From contig NC_063180.1 in assembly GCF_023159225.1 (NCBI RefSeq), positions 5,763,297 through 5,827,296 on the forward strand: a stretch of DNA of 64,000 nucleotides. Direction: 5' to 3'. The notes under the pieces were generated by a model that saw nothing but the letters and a program-made list of their open reading frames with translations, made no database searches and was not told the origin of the DNA. This DNA comes from Perognathus longimembris pacificus (Eukaryota > Chordata > Mammalia > Rodentia > Heteromyidae). This document shows positions 1-11,103 of this stretch, in pieces. Each line of letters opens with the position of its first letter. The stretch's first letter is position 1. Made by a program: the position numbers and the translations under genes.

Positions 1-430
1 CCTATCAATATTAAAAGCATTTAAAAATAAAAGTAGATGCTGTTTATGAGGGAGATAGTACCTAGTTATATTGCACTGACTTCCATATCAGTGCCATAAT
101 GTTTTGTTATGATGGCTTTGTAGTGTGATTTGAAGTCTGGTATTTTGATACTTCCAGTATTACTCTTTTTATGTTGAATCACTATTTGAATTGCTATTCA
201 GGGTCTTTTATGCTTTTGTTTGAATTTTTGGATTGGTTTTTCTATTTCTGTAAAGGATGATATTGGGACTTCGATGGACATTGCACTGAATCTGGCCATA
301 ATTTATAATATTAATTATGTTAATGCATGAGCATGGGAGTTAATGTTTCCATCTTCTGATGGCTTCAGTTTCTTTATTCAAGGATTTATCAATTTCATTA
401 TAGCTTCATAGTTTTTGTAAGTTAACTGTA
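1..430 (-). mobile_element. Old L1 fragment (ORF2-like), cut by window edge
   Basis: The plus strand reads as the reverse of an L1 ORF2 reverse-transcriptase segment. It is T-rich, with the phrases 'ttatgatggctttgtagtgt' and 'ctattcagggtcttttatgc' that are typical of antisense mammalian L1. No open frame survives, so it is an old, decayed copy. The left end lies outside the window. The class is confident, the subfamily is not determined. Confidence 0.6.
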
Positions 431-445
431 TGTGTGTGTGCGAGC

Positions 446-600
446 ATGCATGCATGTGGTACTGGGGTTTGAAATCAGGACCTGGGCATTATATCTTAGC
501 TTTTTCCTTCAAGGGTGGCACTCTACCACTTGAGCCACAACTCCAATTGGAGCCAAGAGCCTCACAAACTTACTTCCCAGGATAGCTCCAAACTCCTTGG
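446..600 (-). repeat. SINE, B1/ID-composite type
   Basis: The antisense ID phrase 'ctctaccacttgagccacaa' at about 521-540 is followed by the antisense B1-like half. A short TG-rich run at 427-445 precedes it, where the tail would lie. The copy is diverged, with no clear target-site duplication. Confidence 0.6.
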
Positions 601-1195
601 CCAGGCCCATTTGGAAGCAGAAGATACTGGGCCTGTGGCTGCAGAAGGGGGATGAGCCTGCCCAGCTGCTGGAGAAGATGGCAGGACGGGGAGACAGGGA
701 GAAGGCCTGGAGGACATGTGGAAACCCATCCAGGAGTGGTCATGGGAGTGGGGAGAGGAGGCCTGGAATTAGTTGTTCTGGGGAGGAGGTAGAGAGGAGG
801 GGAAGGAAGCAAAGGGCTATGGCTCTCAGTATGAGAATACAGATTATGTACATTTAATACCCATGAAAGCAAAATCATCTCATGACTCATGCTCAGAAAC
901 TGGTTTCCTTTGGGCAATTTGACACATTATTAGAGATGTAAGAGAGAACTGTGGCCTCTACGAATCTCATCAATGAGATGAAGAGGTCCTGAGGTGCCTC
1001 CGTGTGTCTCTTCCGTGTTGAAATCTACAGGGGCCCAGGCTGAGGCTCAGTTGGAGAGCACTTAGAGCCGCCTGGAGTTAGGTCAAGAAGTCTCTAGCTC
1101 GCCCTCCATCCCTCCACATCAGCCCCTCAGGCTGCAGTAAGAAGGCCCACAACCAGTGTGGCTTCACACATGGCTGTTGTCTAAAACCAGTGCAT
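601..1195. other. Unique sequence, no gene recognised
   Basis: It contains short open frames on both strands (up to 115 codons), but they look like chance frames: no recognisable domain, no splice-site pattern and no promoter elements. I see no repeat family in it. Confidence 0.5.
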
Positions 1196-1196
1196 C

Positions 1197-1420
1197 ATTA
1201 TCTGGGTGTTTGTGGCTCATGCCTACTATCCTAGCCATTCAGGAGGCTGTGATATGAGCCTGGGGAGGAAAGTCCATGAGACGCTTATTTCCAATTAACT
1301 GTCAAAAAGCCAGAAGTGGAGCTGTGACTATAGGTAGAGTATCATTCTTGGTTGAAAAAGCCAAGGGATAGAGCCTAAGCCCTGAGTTCAAGCCTCAGTA
1401 TTGGAACTAAGAAGAAAGAA
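1197..1420 (+). repeat. SINE, B1/ID-composite type
   Basis: The 7SL/B1-like left half ('cctagccattcaggaggctg') is followed by an ID-like right half and a terminal 'ccctgagttcaagcctcag'. The A-rich tail has turned into the purine microsatellite that follows directly. Confidence 0.75.
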
Positions 1421-1544
1421 AGGAAAAGAAAGGAAGGGAAGGGAAGGGAAGGGAAGGAAGGGAAAGGAAAGGAAAGGAAAGGAAAGGAAAGGAAAGGAAA
1501 GGAAAGGAAAGGAAAGGAAAGGAAAGGAAAGGAAAGGAAAAAGA
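1421..1544 (+). repeat. (GGAAA)n / (GGGAA)n microsatellite
   Basis: About 120 bp of uninterrupted purine pentamer repeat, continuous with the A-rich tail of the SINE to its left. The long open frame over it, with Lys-Gly-Lys-Glu-Arg repeats, is an artefact of the repeat. Confidence 0.95.
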
Positions 1545-1831
1545 AATCAGGGTCTCAGCAGGATGAGCTCTCTCAGGCACGGGTCAGGGATTCTGTTCCA
1601 TGTCTCTCTCCTGCCATTGGTGTCCCATGTCACTCTGATCTTAGTGTTTGTGTTGTAAGGACATTTTTTCTGTCTCTTTTCTGGATCCAGGTCTTGAAGT
1701 TCCTTCTCTGCCCATTGAAGATATGAGTCGTCGAATCTGGGTGCACCCAACAATCAGAACGATTGCATCTCAGGATCATCAAAGATGTATATATCAACAC
1801 ACGGACTCAGCGTGAGCTGTACACATGTTTT

Positions 1832-2002
1832 TTTTTAATTAAATTTTATTGACAAGGTGATGTACAAAGGGGGTACAGTTACATAATAAGGTAGTGAGTA
1901 CATTTCTTGTCTTATTTGTTACACCCTACCTCATTTTGCTTTCCCTTCCCTAGTTCAGATAAGCATATATACAATATCCAGTGTACCAAAATCATATACA
2001 GT
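1832..2002 (-). mobile_element. 5'-truncated L1, 3'UTR only, with target-site duplication
   Basis: A T-run followed by 'ttattgacaaggtgatgtac' and 'tacatttcttgtc' matches the 3' end of the L1s at 31.5 and 62.4 kb in this window. The flanks CTGTACACATGTTTT (1817-1831) and GTGTACACTTGTTTT (2003-2017) match at 13 of 15 positions. This is a 171-bp insertion produced by target-primed reverse transcription. Confidence 0.8.
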
Positions 2003-2627
2003 GTGTACACTTGTTTTAGTAGTGACCATTGAGCTCACTATTCCCTGGAAGCCCCAATTTTCTCCTCTGGAAAAGGGTGTCACAGAGGGACCCCATGCAA
2101 AGACATGAGGACTACTGGGCATCAAACCTGGGCCCCAGTGCAGAGTGTGTGGCCCAGTAGCAGTGGTGACGTGGGCATGGCAGGGGGAAAGACTGAAACC
2201 ATCTCTTCAGTTTTCGGGTCCTTCAGCTAGTGGCAGGGTGAGGACAGGGTCCCTGTCACCTCTAGGTGGAGGAAGAAAGAGCCAGGCAGGGAGCAGGAAG
2301 AGCCTGGGTGTGGAGCAAGCACAGTCAGGCTGGAGTCAAAATGGCGGCAGGAGACAGCAGAACAAGGGCTTCACAGAATGTGACAACATGAACGACAGAC
2401 AGGCAGGCATATAAGGAAATAATACCCAATGGGTGTTCTGGATATGGAAATATGTCATATGAGGCTGTCAGTTTCTAGTGTGGCTTTTTCCAGCTGGCTA
2501 AAAGATTTGACTTCATTTTCTGTAGGGACCTACACTCAATTTTCAAGCATTCAACCTCTCAGTTTTCCTTTGTGTGTGTGAGAGACAGACAACAGACAAG
2601 AGCCCTAAACTCTATCCCATGGCTCTT

Positions 2628-2837
2628 TTTTTTTTTTTTTTTTTTTGGCCAGTCCTGGGCCTTGGACTCAGGGCCTGAGCACCGTCCCTGGCTTCTTCCC
2701 GCTCAAGGCTAGCACTCTGCTACCTGAGCCACAGCACCCCTTCTGGCCGTTTTCCACATATGTGGTGCTCGGGAATCGAACCGAGAGCTTCATGTGTGGG
2801 AGGCAAGCACTCTTGCCACTAGGCCATATTCCCAGCC
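2628..2837 (-). repeat. Long ID-derived SINE with 16-bp target-site duplication
   Basis: Poly-T is followed by 'ggccagtcctgggccttgga' and ends 'ccatattcccagcc', the reverse of the young dominant SINE here. CTATCCCATGGCTCTT is repeated exactly at 2612-2627 and 2838-2853. In the sense direction it begins with a tRNA-like A box and B box, the internal RNA polymerase III promoter. Confidence 0.93.
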
Positions 2838-2989
2838 CTATCCCATGGCTCTTGACTTGACCATTATGGTGGCTCAAGTTTAGAGTTTCAAGGTGGTCAG
2901 AACATGGCCACTTGAGCTAGTGCCTGGCAGGAAAGACAATCTTGATTTCGAGTATCCCTTTCTTGAGTGACCAGAATCAGTAGTTCATG

Positions 2990-3530
2990 TCTATCAAATT
3001 CAGCAATCCCCCGAGTAGGTGACTTCGGCCTGCAAGTAAGGGGCCTGTACCTGAGGAGTTCTCCCACGACTGTTTTGCACTCCCATCATCACTGAGTGAA
3101 GAGTTCCTGTTGCTCCACATTCACGGCAGCATTTGGTGCTGTTGCTGCTTGTTGCATGTGCCATCCTAACCACTGTTCTCGTACACAGTACCAGTATGCC
3201 CCGTTCTAATTTGCAGTTCTCTGATGCCACTGGGTTGAGCATCCTTTTTCATGTTTATTTCCCATGTCTACAACTCTGATAGGTTTTGATCTTTTGCCCA
3301 TTTTAAAACCTGGTCGCTCATTTTCTTATTGTTAATTTTGAGTTCTCTGTATGTTTAAATTAACAGGCCTCTAGTAAATGTGTCTTTTACAGATATTTTC
3401 CCATTCTGTAGTTTAGCTTAGACTCTTGACTGATTTATATTTTCCTAGAAAAGAAATCAATTCTTTTGGGGAAATTATCTTCTCACTTTCTCGGGACCGC
3501 TATGTAATTCCCTTTCTTGGTGCTCTGCAC
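2990..3530 (-). mobile_element. Old L1 ORF2 3' fragment
   Basis: Antisense L1 phrases occur, including 'gttgagcatcctttttcatg' and 'ttttgagttctctgtatg'. These are equivalent to the ORF2 C-terminal coding region seen intact at 32.1-32.6 kb and 62.8-63.4 kb, but they are heavily mutated with no open frame. Confidence 0.7.
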
Positions 3531-3619
3531 ACTGTGGGGTGCACTGTCATTGCCTAAGTGCCTAGGTTCATTTCCTCTTCCTACCAATTTTTCTTTGGAG
3601 AGCTTCGAAGTGATGTGGT

Positions 3620-3842
3620 GGTAGTGCAGGGCTAGGGGTATGGCATAGTGGTACGGTGCTTACCTGGCATGTATGAAGCCCTTGATTCAATTCCTCAGCA
3701 CCACATAAACAGAAAAGGCCAGAAGAGGTGCTGTGGCTGAAGTGGTAGGGTGCTAGCTTTGAGCAAAAAGAAGTTCAAGGACAGTGGCCAGGTTCCGAGT
3801 TTAAGACCCAGGACTGGCAACAAACAAACAAACAAAAACACT
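3620..3842 (+). repeat. Long ID-derived SINE with target-site duplication
   Basis: The ID head 'gggctaggggtatggcatag', the body and the terminal 'gacccaggactggcaa' are followed by a (CAAA)n tail. GAAGTGATGTGGT flanks it at 3607-3619 and 3843-3855. Confidence 0.88.
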
Positions 3843-3855
3843 GAAGTGATGTGGT

Positions 3856-4489
3856 AGGATTCACATATCCATACTGGGGGTTCCAGGTTGGAATAATCCA
3901 ATCAATGTAACTTCTTCCTCCTCCTGGGGTGTCAGAACTGCAGTTCCTGCTGCCCAGGTCACTGTGAGGTCCACAGCAAATAAGCCTGAGGATAAAATTG
4001 ACAGAGCAGAGCAGAGCTGAAAGTATATGAGTTGGAGCCACAATCAAATTACACCTAAAGCCTATATGAGTCTGGAATTTTTTTAGTTTTCCCCAGTAAA
4101 TTTCTGTTATTTTACTTTAGTTTTTCTGGTAACTAAGAAATAATATTTTACTTTGAAAGTTTGTGACCTTCTGAAAAGCTAGGAGTAACTCAAGGAGTGT
4201 CTTCTTATTCTTCACTCAAATTACCCATATGGTTAACATTTTACTGTAATATTCTCTGTCTCTTTCCTGCATTCATTCCAGTATGCATCACCAACATAAG
4301 GAGTTTCCTGAATTAGAGTGCTTCTTCACATCTTCCATTTAATCCATGGAGCTTACTGACTTTCAATGATTAGTTCACAGATGTCTCTCTCTTCCTAGGT
4401 CTGAGACTAGCTCAGGGCCACTCACTGTCCTTTCAGTCCTTGCCTTTGGAACAGGTCCTCATATTTCCAGATGTCTTTAAAACTCTTCC
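3856..4489. other. Unique sequence, no gene recognised
   Basis: AT-rich sequence with only short chance frames; no repeat family or regulatory site that I can support. Confidence 0.4.
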
Positions 4490-4700
4490 GAAAGCAGATC
4501 CTAGCTACTCAGGAAGCTGAGATCTAGGAGGATCGCATTTCAAAGCCAGCTTGGGAAGAATAGTCTTCAAGACTCTATCTCCAACTAACCAACAAAAAAC
4601 AGGGCTGGAGTGTGTTTCAAGTGATAGAGAACCAATTGAGCAAGCAATCTGAACAAGTGAGAGGCTCTTAGTTCAAACATTGATACTAGCTAAAGAAAAA
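4490..4700 (+). repeat. SINE, B1/ID-composite type, diverged
   Basis: 'cctagctactcaggaagctg' starts the B1-like half, and the ID-like half ends in an A-rich tail. Confidence 0.7.
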
Positions 4701-5416
4701 AAATCCCAGTGTTTTAAAGAGTATGGGTCTACGCCTCCAAGGTGGATCTCATCTCCAGTCTTTCCAATGTCAGCTGACCCTCACCCTCTGCCTGTAAGGG
4801 GTCAGGAGGAGCTGTAGAAATCATGCTGTGCCTTCCCAGTGTGGAGGCTCAGTTCATACACCTGAGGCATCTTGTCCTGTCTACGGGCTAATGTTCACCG
4901 GACACAATGTGCTGTCTACAGTATTACCTGTGTCCCCCCTCCACTTCCATATGGCTCTGTGCATGTATAACTGAGAACCCGGGAGTTCATCCAACAAAAC
5001 AGATTCCATTCCACTCCCTTGGGGTTCTTCATAGCCTTCCCCATGTTCAGGTTCTCAATCTCTCCTCAAGCAGGAGGAAAACACACCCATCATCCCCAGT
5101 GTACTTCCTTAGTCCGAGTCAGTTCACCATCCCTCCCAGCACTGCCCTGCCATTCCTGCCTCTGTACCTCCTCAGGTGTGGACTTTGCCCTGCCTTGCCA
5201 GTGGTACTGTGGGAAAGCACTGATGTGCAGGGCCTGGGCCTTTCCTCAAGGCAATCTCAGGAGCAGCTCTCTCACAGGGGAAACCTTCCTACCAAGTCAT
5301 AGTGAGACTAGCAGCTGGGCCACTATGGAAGTTATCCCAAGTAGAGATGCATCTCAAACACCCTGCACACGCATGTAACACTTAGATCTTTATTTTATAT
5401 TAAAAACCCAGGCATA

Positions 5417-5960
5417 TGTGGGGCTCAAATTCCCCATCCCCCCTCTTTTCCTGGGGAGATGCCAAGTCCCAAATTATGAAAGACACTCAGGTCTGCTTCT
5501 CCCGCCAGCAGGAGGGGCGGGGCGTGTCTTTATCGGGCTAAGCTGAGCTGAGGTAGGATGCTGAAACCTCCCCCCGTCCCTCTCACATATCAGGAGCAGA
5601 TGCAGGACAGCCGGTTCGATGTTCCACCAGTCTCAAAGGACTTTAATCAGGGAGGGGTTTATATAACAGTAATGGTGGGCAGGAAGAGGAGGGACTAACT
5701 GAATATTAACGATTGGCTAATGGGCTGTCCATCAGGTGATGTCACGGAACTTCCTCTATGGGCGGAGACCACAGCCCCCCAAGGACCGGGTCTCTGCCAT
5801 TACACACGTGGCCGAACGGGGGGCTGCTTAGCTTCTCTTCCGGTTGAGGCCAGAAGGTAGGAGGGGCTACCTTCCACACAGCCTCAGGGCTGGGGGAAGG
5901 GTAGCATCTCAGGAGCTCTCATCACCTTTCCCCCATCAAGGCCAAACTGAATCCCCAACA
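5417..5960 (-). repeat. Solo LTR 1, ERVK-type, perfect 6-bp TSD
   Basis: The 544-bp element reads TG...CA in both directions (TGTGGGG... on the left, ...CCCAACA on the right). It is flanked by exact GGCATA copies at 5411-5416 and 5961-5966, as expected for a betaretrovirus-type integrase. On the minus strand it has a TATATAA box (near 5662) and ATTAAA (near 5644) in promoter/poly(A) order. No internal retroviral sequence remains, so it is a solo LTR left by LTR-LTR recombination. Its U5 side resembles the palindrome at 56.1 kb and the solo LTR at 42.4 kb. Confidence 0.85.
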
Positions 5961-6114
5961 GGCATAGACAAGATTTTGATGTAGGGCTCAAACTTTCTTG
6001 AATGTGGGTCTGCTGTGAGGGTCTATACCATCTTCCACCACAGAGCACACCTTCAGGGCATTGTCCATATGTTCAATTTCTGTTTCCCTAGCATGAGCTT
6101 TAGAGAGCTTTATA

Positions 6115-6232
6115 GCCAGGCATGGCAGCCATGTCTGTAATCCTAGTATTCAGGAAGCTGAGGCTAGAGAACAAAGAGTTTGAGGCCCGTCTAGTCTAAT
6201 AGAGATACATTGTCTCTAAAGACAAAAGCAAA
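6115..6232 (+). repeat. B1-like monomer
   Basis: 'gtctgtaatcctagtattca' and 'gaagctgaggctagag' are the Alu/B1 signature; it ends in an A-rich tail. Confidence 0.65.
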
Positions 6233-6390
6233 AGCCATGTTTATAAAGCTGTCTGAATACAAAATCATTCTGGATTTGTACAATGCTCCCAACCCAGCCT
6301 CACAGCTCTCTTTCCCATACTCAATTTAATGAAGATTATTCTCAGTGAATTGAGCACTTTCAAGGCATTTAGCCTAATTATCATGGAAAT

Positions 6391-6500
6391 TTCCTTCCTT
6401 CCTTCCTTCCTTCCTTCCTTCCTTCCTTCCTTTCTTCTTCTCCCTCCTTCCCTTTCCCTCCCTTTTTCCTTCCCTCCCTCTCATCCCCTCTCTCATTTTC
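6391..6500 (+). repeat. (TTCC)n microsatellite and CT-rich tract
   Basis: TTCC units from 6391 to about 6433, then an imperfect pyrimidine tract. It sits at the tail end of the antisense SINE that follows. Confidence 0.9.
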
Positions 6501-6727
6501 CACTGTGCTGTCACTGGGATTTGAACCCAAGGTCTTACACCCTTTCTTGGCATGTTTTGCTCAAGGTTATCACTCTACCACTTGAATCACGCTGTACTTC
6601 CATCTTTTTGGTGGTTAATTGGAGTTAAGAATCTCAGGGATTTTCCTGCCCAGGCTGCCTTCAAACCTTAATCCTCAGACCTCAGTCTCCTGAATAATTA
6701 GGATTACAGATATAGGCCAGCAATGCA
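6501..6727 (-). repeat. SINE, B1/ID-composite type
   Basis: Antisense ID-like half ('tcactctaccacttgaatca'), then the B1-like half ending 'aattaggattacagatatag'. Confidence 0.72.
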
Positions 6728-7002
6728 AAGCTTCATACTTCTGTTTCGTTAATCTATTTACTTTGCCACTTAATTACATACTTATGGTAATAAGTACACT
6801 TGGCACAAATAGATTCGAAACCAATATAGCTGAAAAATGCCAACTCTGTGGGAATGGACTGAGGTCTGTAATGTTTGAAAGCCAGCCTGAGACTTGTCTG
6901 TGAGGTCACAATGGAAACAATGATGGCTTTTACAAGCCACACAGTCTCTGTGACAACTACCTAATTTTCCATGTATGGAGGAAGCTGCCACAGACCACAC
7001 AG

Positions 7003-7091
7003 AAGCGTGTGTGTGTGTGTGTATGTGTATGTGTATATATATGTGTATGCATGTGTGTCTGTGTGTGTGTGTGTGTATGTGTCTGTGCGTG
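7003..7091 (+). repeat. (TG)n microsatellite, interrupted
   Basis: About 85 bp of TG with TA and TGTC interruptions. The flanking regions 6728-7002 and 7092-7467 are unique and contain only chance open frames. Confidence 0.9.
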
Positions 7092-7467
7092 TTCCACAAA
7101 AGCCTCCCATGAGTGGACGGAGTCACAGGCTGCAGGGCATCCAGCGTGCAGTGGACACCCACCAGCATGTCTCAAGGACAACATCTTTGTTCATCATGCC
7201 CATCTTCCAGGTGGGGAAATGGAGGCACAGAGAGGTCAGGTAACTTCTCCAGGGCAGTCTGGCTGCGAAGGCCTGCCTGCTGTGGAGCTCTGGACCAGTG
7301 CTCAGTGGAGAACATCGCTGGGATTGTTAGGAGAGTGTTTCCTGTCTTGTTTCAGAAAGCATCTCTTCCTCCACTGGCCCATTGGACCTTCCTTCCACCA
7401 AACTGTAGTCAACGCCCTGGCACTTTCCTGAGGAAAATGAGGACATGTTTTGTTTTTCTAAATATGT

Positions 7468-7557
7468 GTGTGGGGCTGGGGTGGAGCTCAGTGGTAGAGA
7501 GCCGGCCTGGCGGGCGCATTCTCCATCCCCAGCATGAAAAGAAAGAATACAAAAAAT
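7468..7557 (+). repeat. Monomeric ID-like SINE, diverged
   Basis: 'ggggtggagctcagtggtag' is a tRNA-Ala-like A-box region followed by a decayed B box and an A-rich tail. It is shorter than the dominant SINE. Confidence 0.6.
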
Positions 7558-7849
7558 AACTCATTATGGAAAAATTGAAAGATGCAGGGAAGTGGAGAGA
7601 ATAGTAAATGCACCCCATGAGGTGTCACTGGGTCTAGCTGTTACCACAATATGGCTGACTGGTGCAAGGAGAGCAGAGTTTGCTGTCCTGGAAGTCTCCC
7701 ACCCGCCAGGAAGCCTGGTCCTGGTCCTCATCTGTGTTGTTGCTGTGCACCATTTCTATTACCCACAATTAACTATGGTTCAAGAATGTTACATGGAAAA
7801 CTCCAGAAATAACTAATGAGTTCTTTTGCGAAGACTCTTGGCCACACTT

Positions 7850-8440
7850 TTTTCATTTATGTATTTTATTATCTTTAAGTAGCTGTGCAAAGTGGTTTCA
7901 ATCCACCATGTCAGTTAGTGAGGACAATGCTTCTTGATCAGTACCACCCTTTCCGTCATTCTCCTCCATCTCTCTTAGCACTATCCATCCCCTTGAGTTA
8001 CTCGGTTCCATTTTCACATATGTTCATTGAATATTGTGAATGTATCCACCCACCATTCTCTTTCAGTTCCTATGTTCCTCTCACCCTACACACAATACAC
8101 ATTCCAGCTCTTTTTCTTTCTTCCAGCTTCTTTGGTAGTTTATTGGAGATAAGAGTCTTATGGTCTTTCTTGCCTAGGCTGCCTTAGAACTTTGATTCTC
8201 AGATCCCAGCCTTCCGAGTGGCTAGTATTACAAATGCACCTGACTCTGTTACAAATTCTTGGTATTCATTTTGTTAAATTGTAAGTTAGTTGTTCAAAGG
8301 AATTACACCATTGGATTTCTCCCCTAAGTATACCATATTTTAATTAATACATTTGTGTATGCATATGACCCTGTATATATTTACATATATATTTATTATT
8401 TAGGTATAACTTCTGCATAATAGAGAAAACATGTGTCCTT
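7850..8440 (-). repeat. Old dispersed repeat, probably L1 3'UTR, split by a SINE
   Basis: The blocks 7955-8111 and 8250-8400 resemble, in order, the reverse complement of 42130-42405. They share 'tattcattttgttaaa', 'caatattca'-like and 'agtataccat'-like stretches. Neighbouring phrases look like an ancient L1 3'UTR. The class is tentative, but the shared ancestry of the two loci is visible directly. Confidence 0.5.
8112..8249 (-). repeat. SINE fragment inside the old repeat
   Basis: The antisense B1-like half ('ggtagtttattggagataag' to 'gtggctagtattacaaatg') interrupts the older repeat. Confidence 0.65.
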
Positions 8441-8464
8441 TGTCTCTCTGAGCCTGATTTTCTT

Positions 8465-8502
8465 TTTTTTTTTTTCTTTCAAATTTTTATTATCAAACTG
8501 AT
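8465..8502 (-). mobile_element. 38-bp L1 insertion with 16-bp TSD
   Basis: A T-run plus 'caaatttttattatcaaact' equals the last ~22 bp of the L1 3' end at 31.54 kb. TGAGCCTGATTTTCTT is repeated exactly at 8449-8464 and 8503-8518. It is an extremely 5'-truncated L1 copy. Confidence 0.88.
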
Positions 8503-8569
8503 TGAGCCTGATTTTCTTAATTTGACATAATTTCTTTGCAGGTCTTGGTCACTTTTTTTTCTTCTCTTT

Positions 8570-8642
8570 CTTTTTATTTTTGTCTGAGACCAGGACTTGA
8601 ACCCAGTACTTGATGCTTTTGCTCCTTGGCTGGCACTCTACC
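8570..8642 (-). repeat. Left part of a SINE split by ERV-A
   Basis: The antisense ID-like sequence ends '...ggcactctacc' exactly at the ERV-A boundary. It resumes as 'caattgagccacac' at 14971, right of the provirus, so the provirus landed in an existing SINE. Confidence 0.8.
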
Positions 8643-9073
8643 TGTTGTGCCAAGTCGCGAGACGACCACCAAGAAGGCCACCGAGACTCAGATATTCTGA
8701 AATGCAAAAGAAAGGCAAGGCTTTATTCAAGCGAGCTGCAACTCGGGCCCGTCCTACCCACCAACACAGCGGAGGTTAGGAGGAAGCCCCAGCTGTGATT
8801 ACACAGGGCTTATAAAGGCAAAAAACAAAGTTACAACAATCAGGTGTTCAAGCAAGCAAGATTAGGACACAGGTACAAATCTGATTGGCTCCAGGATTGA
8901 GGCACTCTGGGGGCAGTCAGAGTTAAGCATTCCCAGCGGTTAGAGTTCTAGACTGACTGGGCCCTAATGGACTTGTCCTGGGTTTGCTCACAGGGCCTGC
9001 TTATCTCAGGTTCGCGTGGTAAAGTGGGGTTTGCGTGGTAAAGTGGGGCCTGACTTCAAAGTCTGGCACTTCA
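8643..9073 (-). repeat. ERV-A 3' LTR
   Basis: 431 bp, TG...CA ends, with AATAAA, TATAA and CCAAT-type boxes in the minus direction. Compared with the 5' LTR of the same provirus I count about 17-20 substitutions plus a few 1-bp indels (roughly 4-5%). Confidence 0.92.
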
Positions 9074-9092
9074 TTTCCCCCTTTTTCTCTTT
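9074..9092 (-). other. ERV-A polypurine tract
   Basis: On the minus strand a purine run containing AAAAAGGGGGAAA abuts the 3' LTR. This is the plus-strand DNA primer site of retroviruses. Confidence 0.88.
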
Positions 9093-9606
9093 GGTACCTT
9101 GGGAGTCAATCATGGCTCCATTCTGTCCATTTCAATGGCTTGCATGTCTAGGGGATGATATAGAGATAAGGCATGGGCCAGTAGGGCCCAAAGTAGTAAC
9201 CAAAAACAACTCTGGTCCCTTGGTTTTAAGGGGGGGCTGATGGGTGAAGATCATCCATTTTCTGTAGCTTCTTCAGGCTGACTGAGGGGCGTTGACCTTA
9301 CCTAGCCAGGAACCCATAGCCTTAGTCTACTTCACCAAGGGACTGCAGGATTACTGCAAATTGAAAATTAACTTTCACCTATACAGACTTACCATTAGCT
9401 GTATAGTGTTTAGTATCCAAATGTAAGCAACAAAATACATAAACTTCTCAGCTGTGCTCTAAGGGTCGGGTGGCTATACCCGTATTCCTGAGTAAGCCCA
9501 AAACTACCTAAAATAAGGGGGTCACCTCACTTTGGAGTGAGCTACCAAAATAACATCAACACTAGCCAGGGTAGAAGGCAAAAAGAAAATTATAACAATG
9601 TTCAGT
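9093..9606 (-). pseudogene. ERV-A env-region remnant
   Basis: About 510 bp lie between the integrase end and the polypurine tract, where a gammaretrovirus normally carries nearly 2 kb of env. A start codon overlapping the end of pol and a short hydrophobic run (clear in ERV-B) suggest the first codons of an env signal peptide. The rest of env is absent and no fusion or receptor-binding domain is present. Confidence 0.5.
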
Positions 9607-10630
9607 TTAACTTTCTTTTCTTGAGGCGAAAGCGAAGTGGCTGAGTCGGGTGCTTGGAGACCTCCCATGTTCCACCACGGTAGTCGTCATCAGGGCAAAG
9701 GGGTCAGCTAGCCTGGCGTGGGAGCAGTGGACCCAAGTGGCGATGCCGTCTACCTTGAGGGCGGTAGGAGTAGTCAGTAGCACTACGTATGGTCCCTTCC
9801 ACCGTGGTTCTAGGGATTTGGGGTTATGTCTCCGGATGAACACCCAGTCCCCTGGTCTGAATAAATGGGGGATAGCGACAGAAGCAGAATCATATAATGC
9901 TTTAAGTTGGGGCCACATATTCTGGTGCACAAGCTGCAAATAATCAAATTTACACAAAAATTCAGCATCATCCAAATCAGCAAGCAATTCAGTCTGAAGG
10001 CTAGGGATAATGGGTGGGGATTACCCGTACATTATTTCAAAAGGAGTAAAGCCAAGCTGATAGGGAGAATTTCTTACTCTAAGCAGAGCAAAAGGAAGGA
10101 GTGACACCTAGTCTGCGCCAGTCTCTAAGGCCAATTTAGTCAAGGTCTCTTTTAGAGTCCGATTCATTCTCTCTACCTGTCCTGAACTCTGGGGTCTATA
10201 AGCACAATGCAATTTCCAATCCATCCCCAGTGCAGCGGCTATTCCCTGATTTACTTTTGAGACGAAGGCCGGTCCGTTGTCTGACCCAAGGGTGGATGGG
10301 AAGCCATACCTGGGTAGGATTTCTTCCAGGATCTTCTTAGCCGCTACATTCGCGGTCTCGTGCTTTGTTGGATAGGCTTCAACCCATCCTGAAAAGGTGT
10401 CTACAAAAACTAGCAAATATTTGTATCCAAATTTTTCCAGGTTTAATTTCTGTGAAATCTACTTCTTAATACACGCCTGGCCTATCCCCACAGAGGCGAG
10501 CTCCTTTAGTAAATGGTTGATTGGGGGCGTTGGTGAGCTGACAGGCCTTACAATCTTTAACAATATTTTCAATAAGTTGATCTCCTTTCTAATTTTCACT
10601 TTGGAGTGTCAGAGCAAGTCCTGCATTCTT
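9601..10630 (-). pseudogene. pol: ERV-A integrase pseudogene (pol 3' end)
   Basis: On the minus strand, the core with VDTFSGW, SDNGPAF and VERMNR gives the D, D-35-E catalytic triad (open frame 10416-10108). The C-terminal part (9987-9607) has the RWKGPYVV (GPY/F) motif. Breaks: a nonsense TAG right after the core, shared with ERV-B; a second stop in the conserved MYG-containing motif near 10020, where ERV-B reads through; and a 1-bp deletion near 9697 that shifts the last ~30 codons. The product cannot be made as one protein. Confidence 0.9.
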
Positions 10631-11103
10631 CAGGTTCCCATGTGAGAAGCTTGGTGGATTCTCTTAAGGATCCCCTTACCCAGCCCTTGTGGCAAGATAA
10701 GTTTCCCTTCACAAGTTCTCCACCAGTCATTGTTTCCTTCTCTGTTCGGGGTTTTGTGGGCCATGGGAATTTTCTTTATCCACTCCAAGTCTTCTTGGGA
10801 ATACTGGGGCACAGGAGGCAAAGCTCGTGGCTCTGGGTCTAATAGAGTCAATACTTCTCTGGGCTGAAGGGCTGCTTCCTTAGCTGCCTGGTCGGCCAGA
10901 TTATCCCCTCTAGTCACTGAATCAACTCCCTTTTGATGACCTGGACAGTGCATAATGGCAACCTTTGCCGGTTCCCATAGGGCCCAGATGAGGCTTAAAA
11001 TCTCCTGCTTGTTTCTAATGGCCTTTCCTTTGGCTGTCAGTAGCCCCCTCTCTTGGTATTCATGTCAAGTAGGCCTAAGGCAGGGGCTTTCAGAAGGCTT
11101 TTC
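10630..11103 (-). pseudogene. pol: ERV-A RNase H and integrase zinc-finger remnant
   Basis: The open frame 10953-10630 carries the HCPGHQKG and NLADQAAKEA motifs of the RNase H C-terminus. It is followed by HQASH, the histidines of the integrase zinc finger. Upstream sequence (11100-10954) is a deleted, frameshifted RNase H start. A ~130-bp block here is repeated in the RT remnant. Confidence 0.85.

Noticed and set aside
6957..7243. His/Thr-rich and Val/Cys-rich frames
   Set aside because: Translation of the TG microsatellite.
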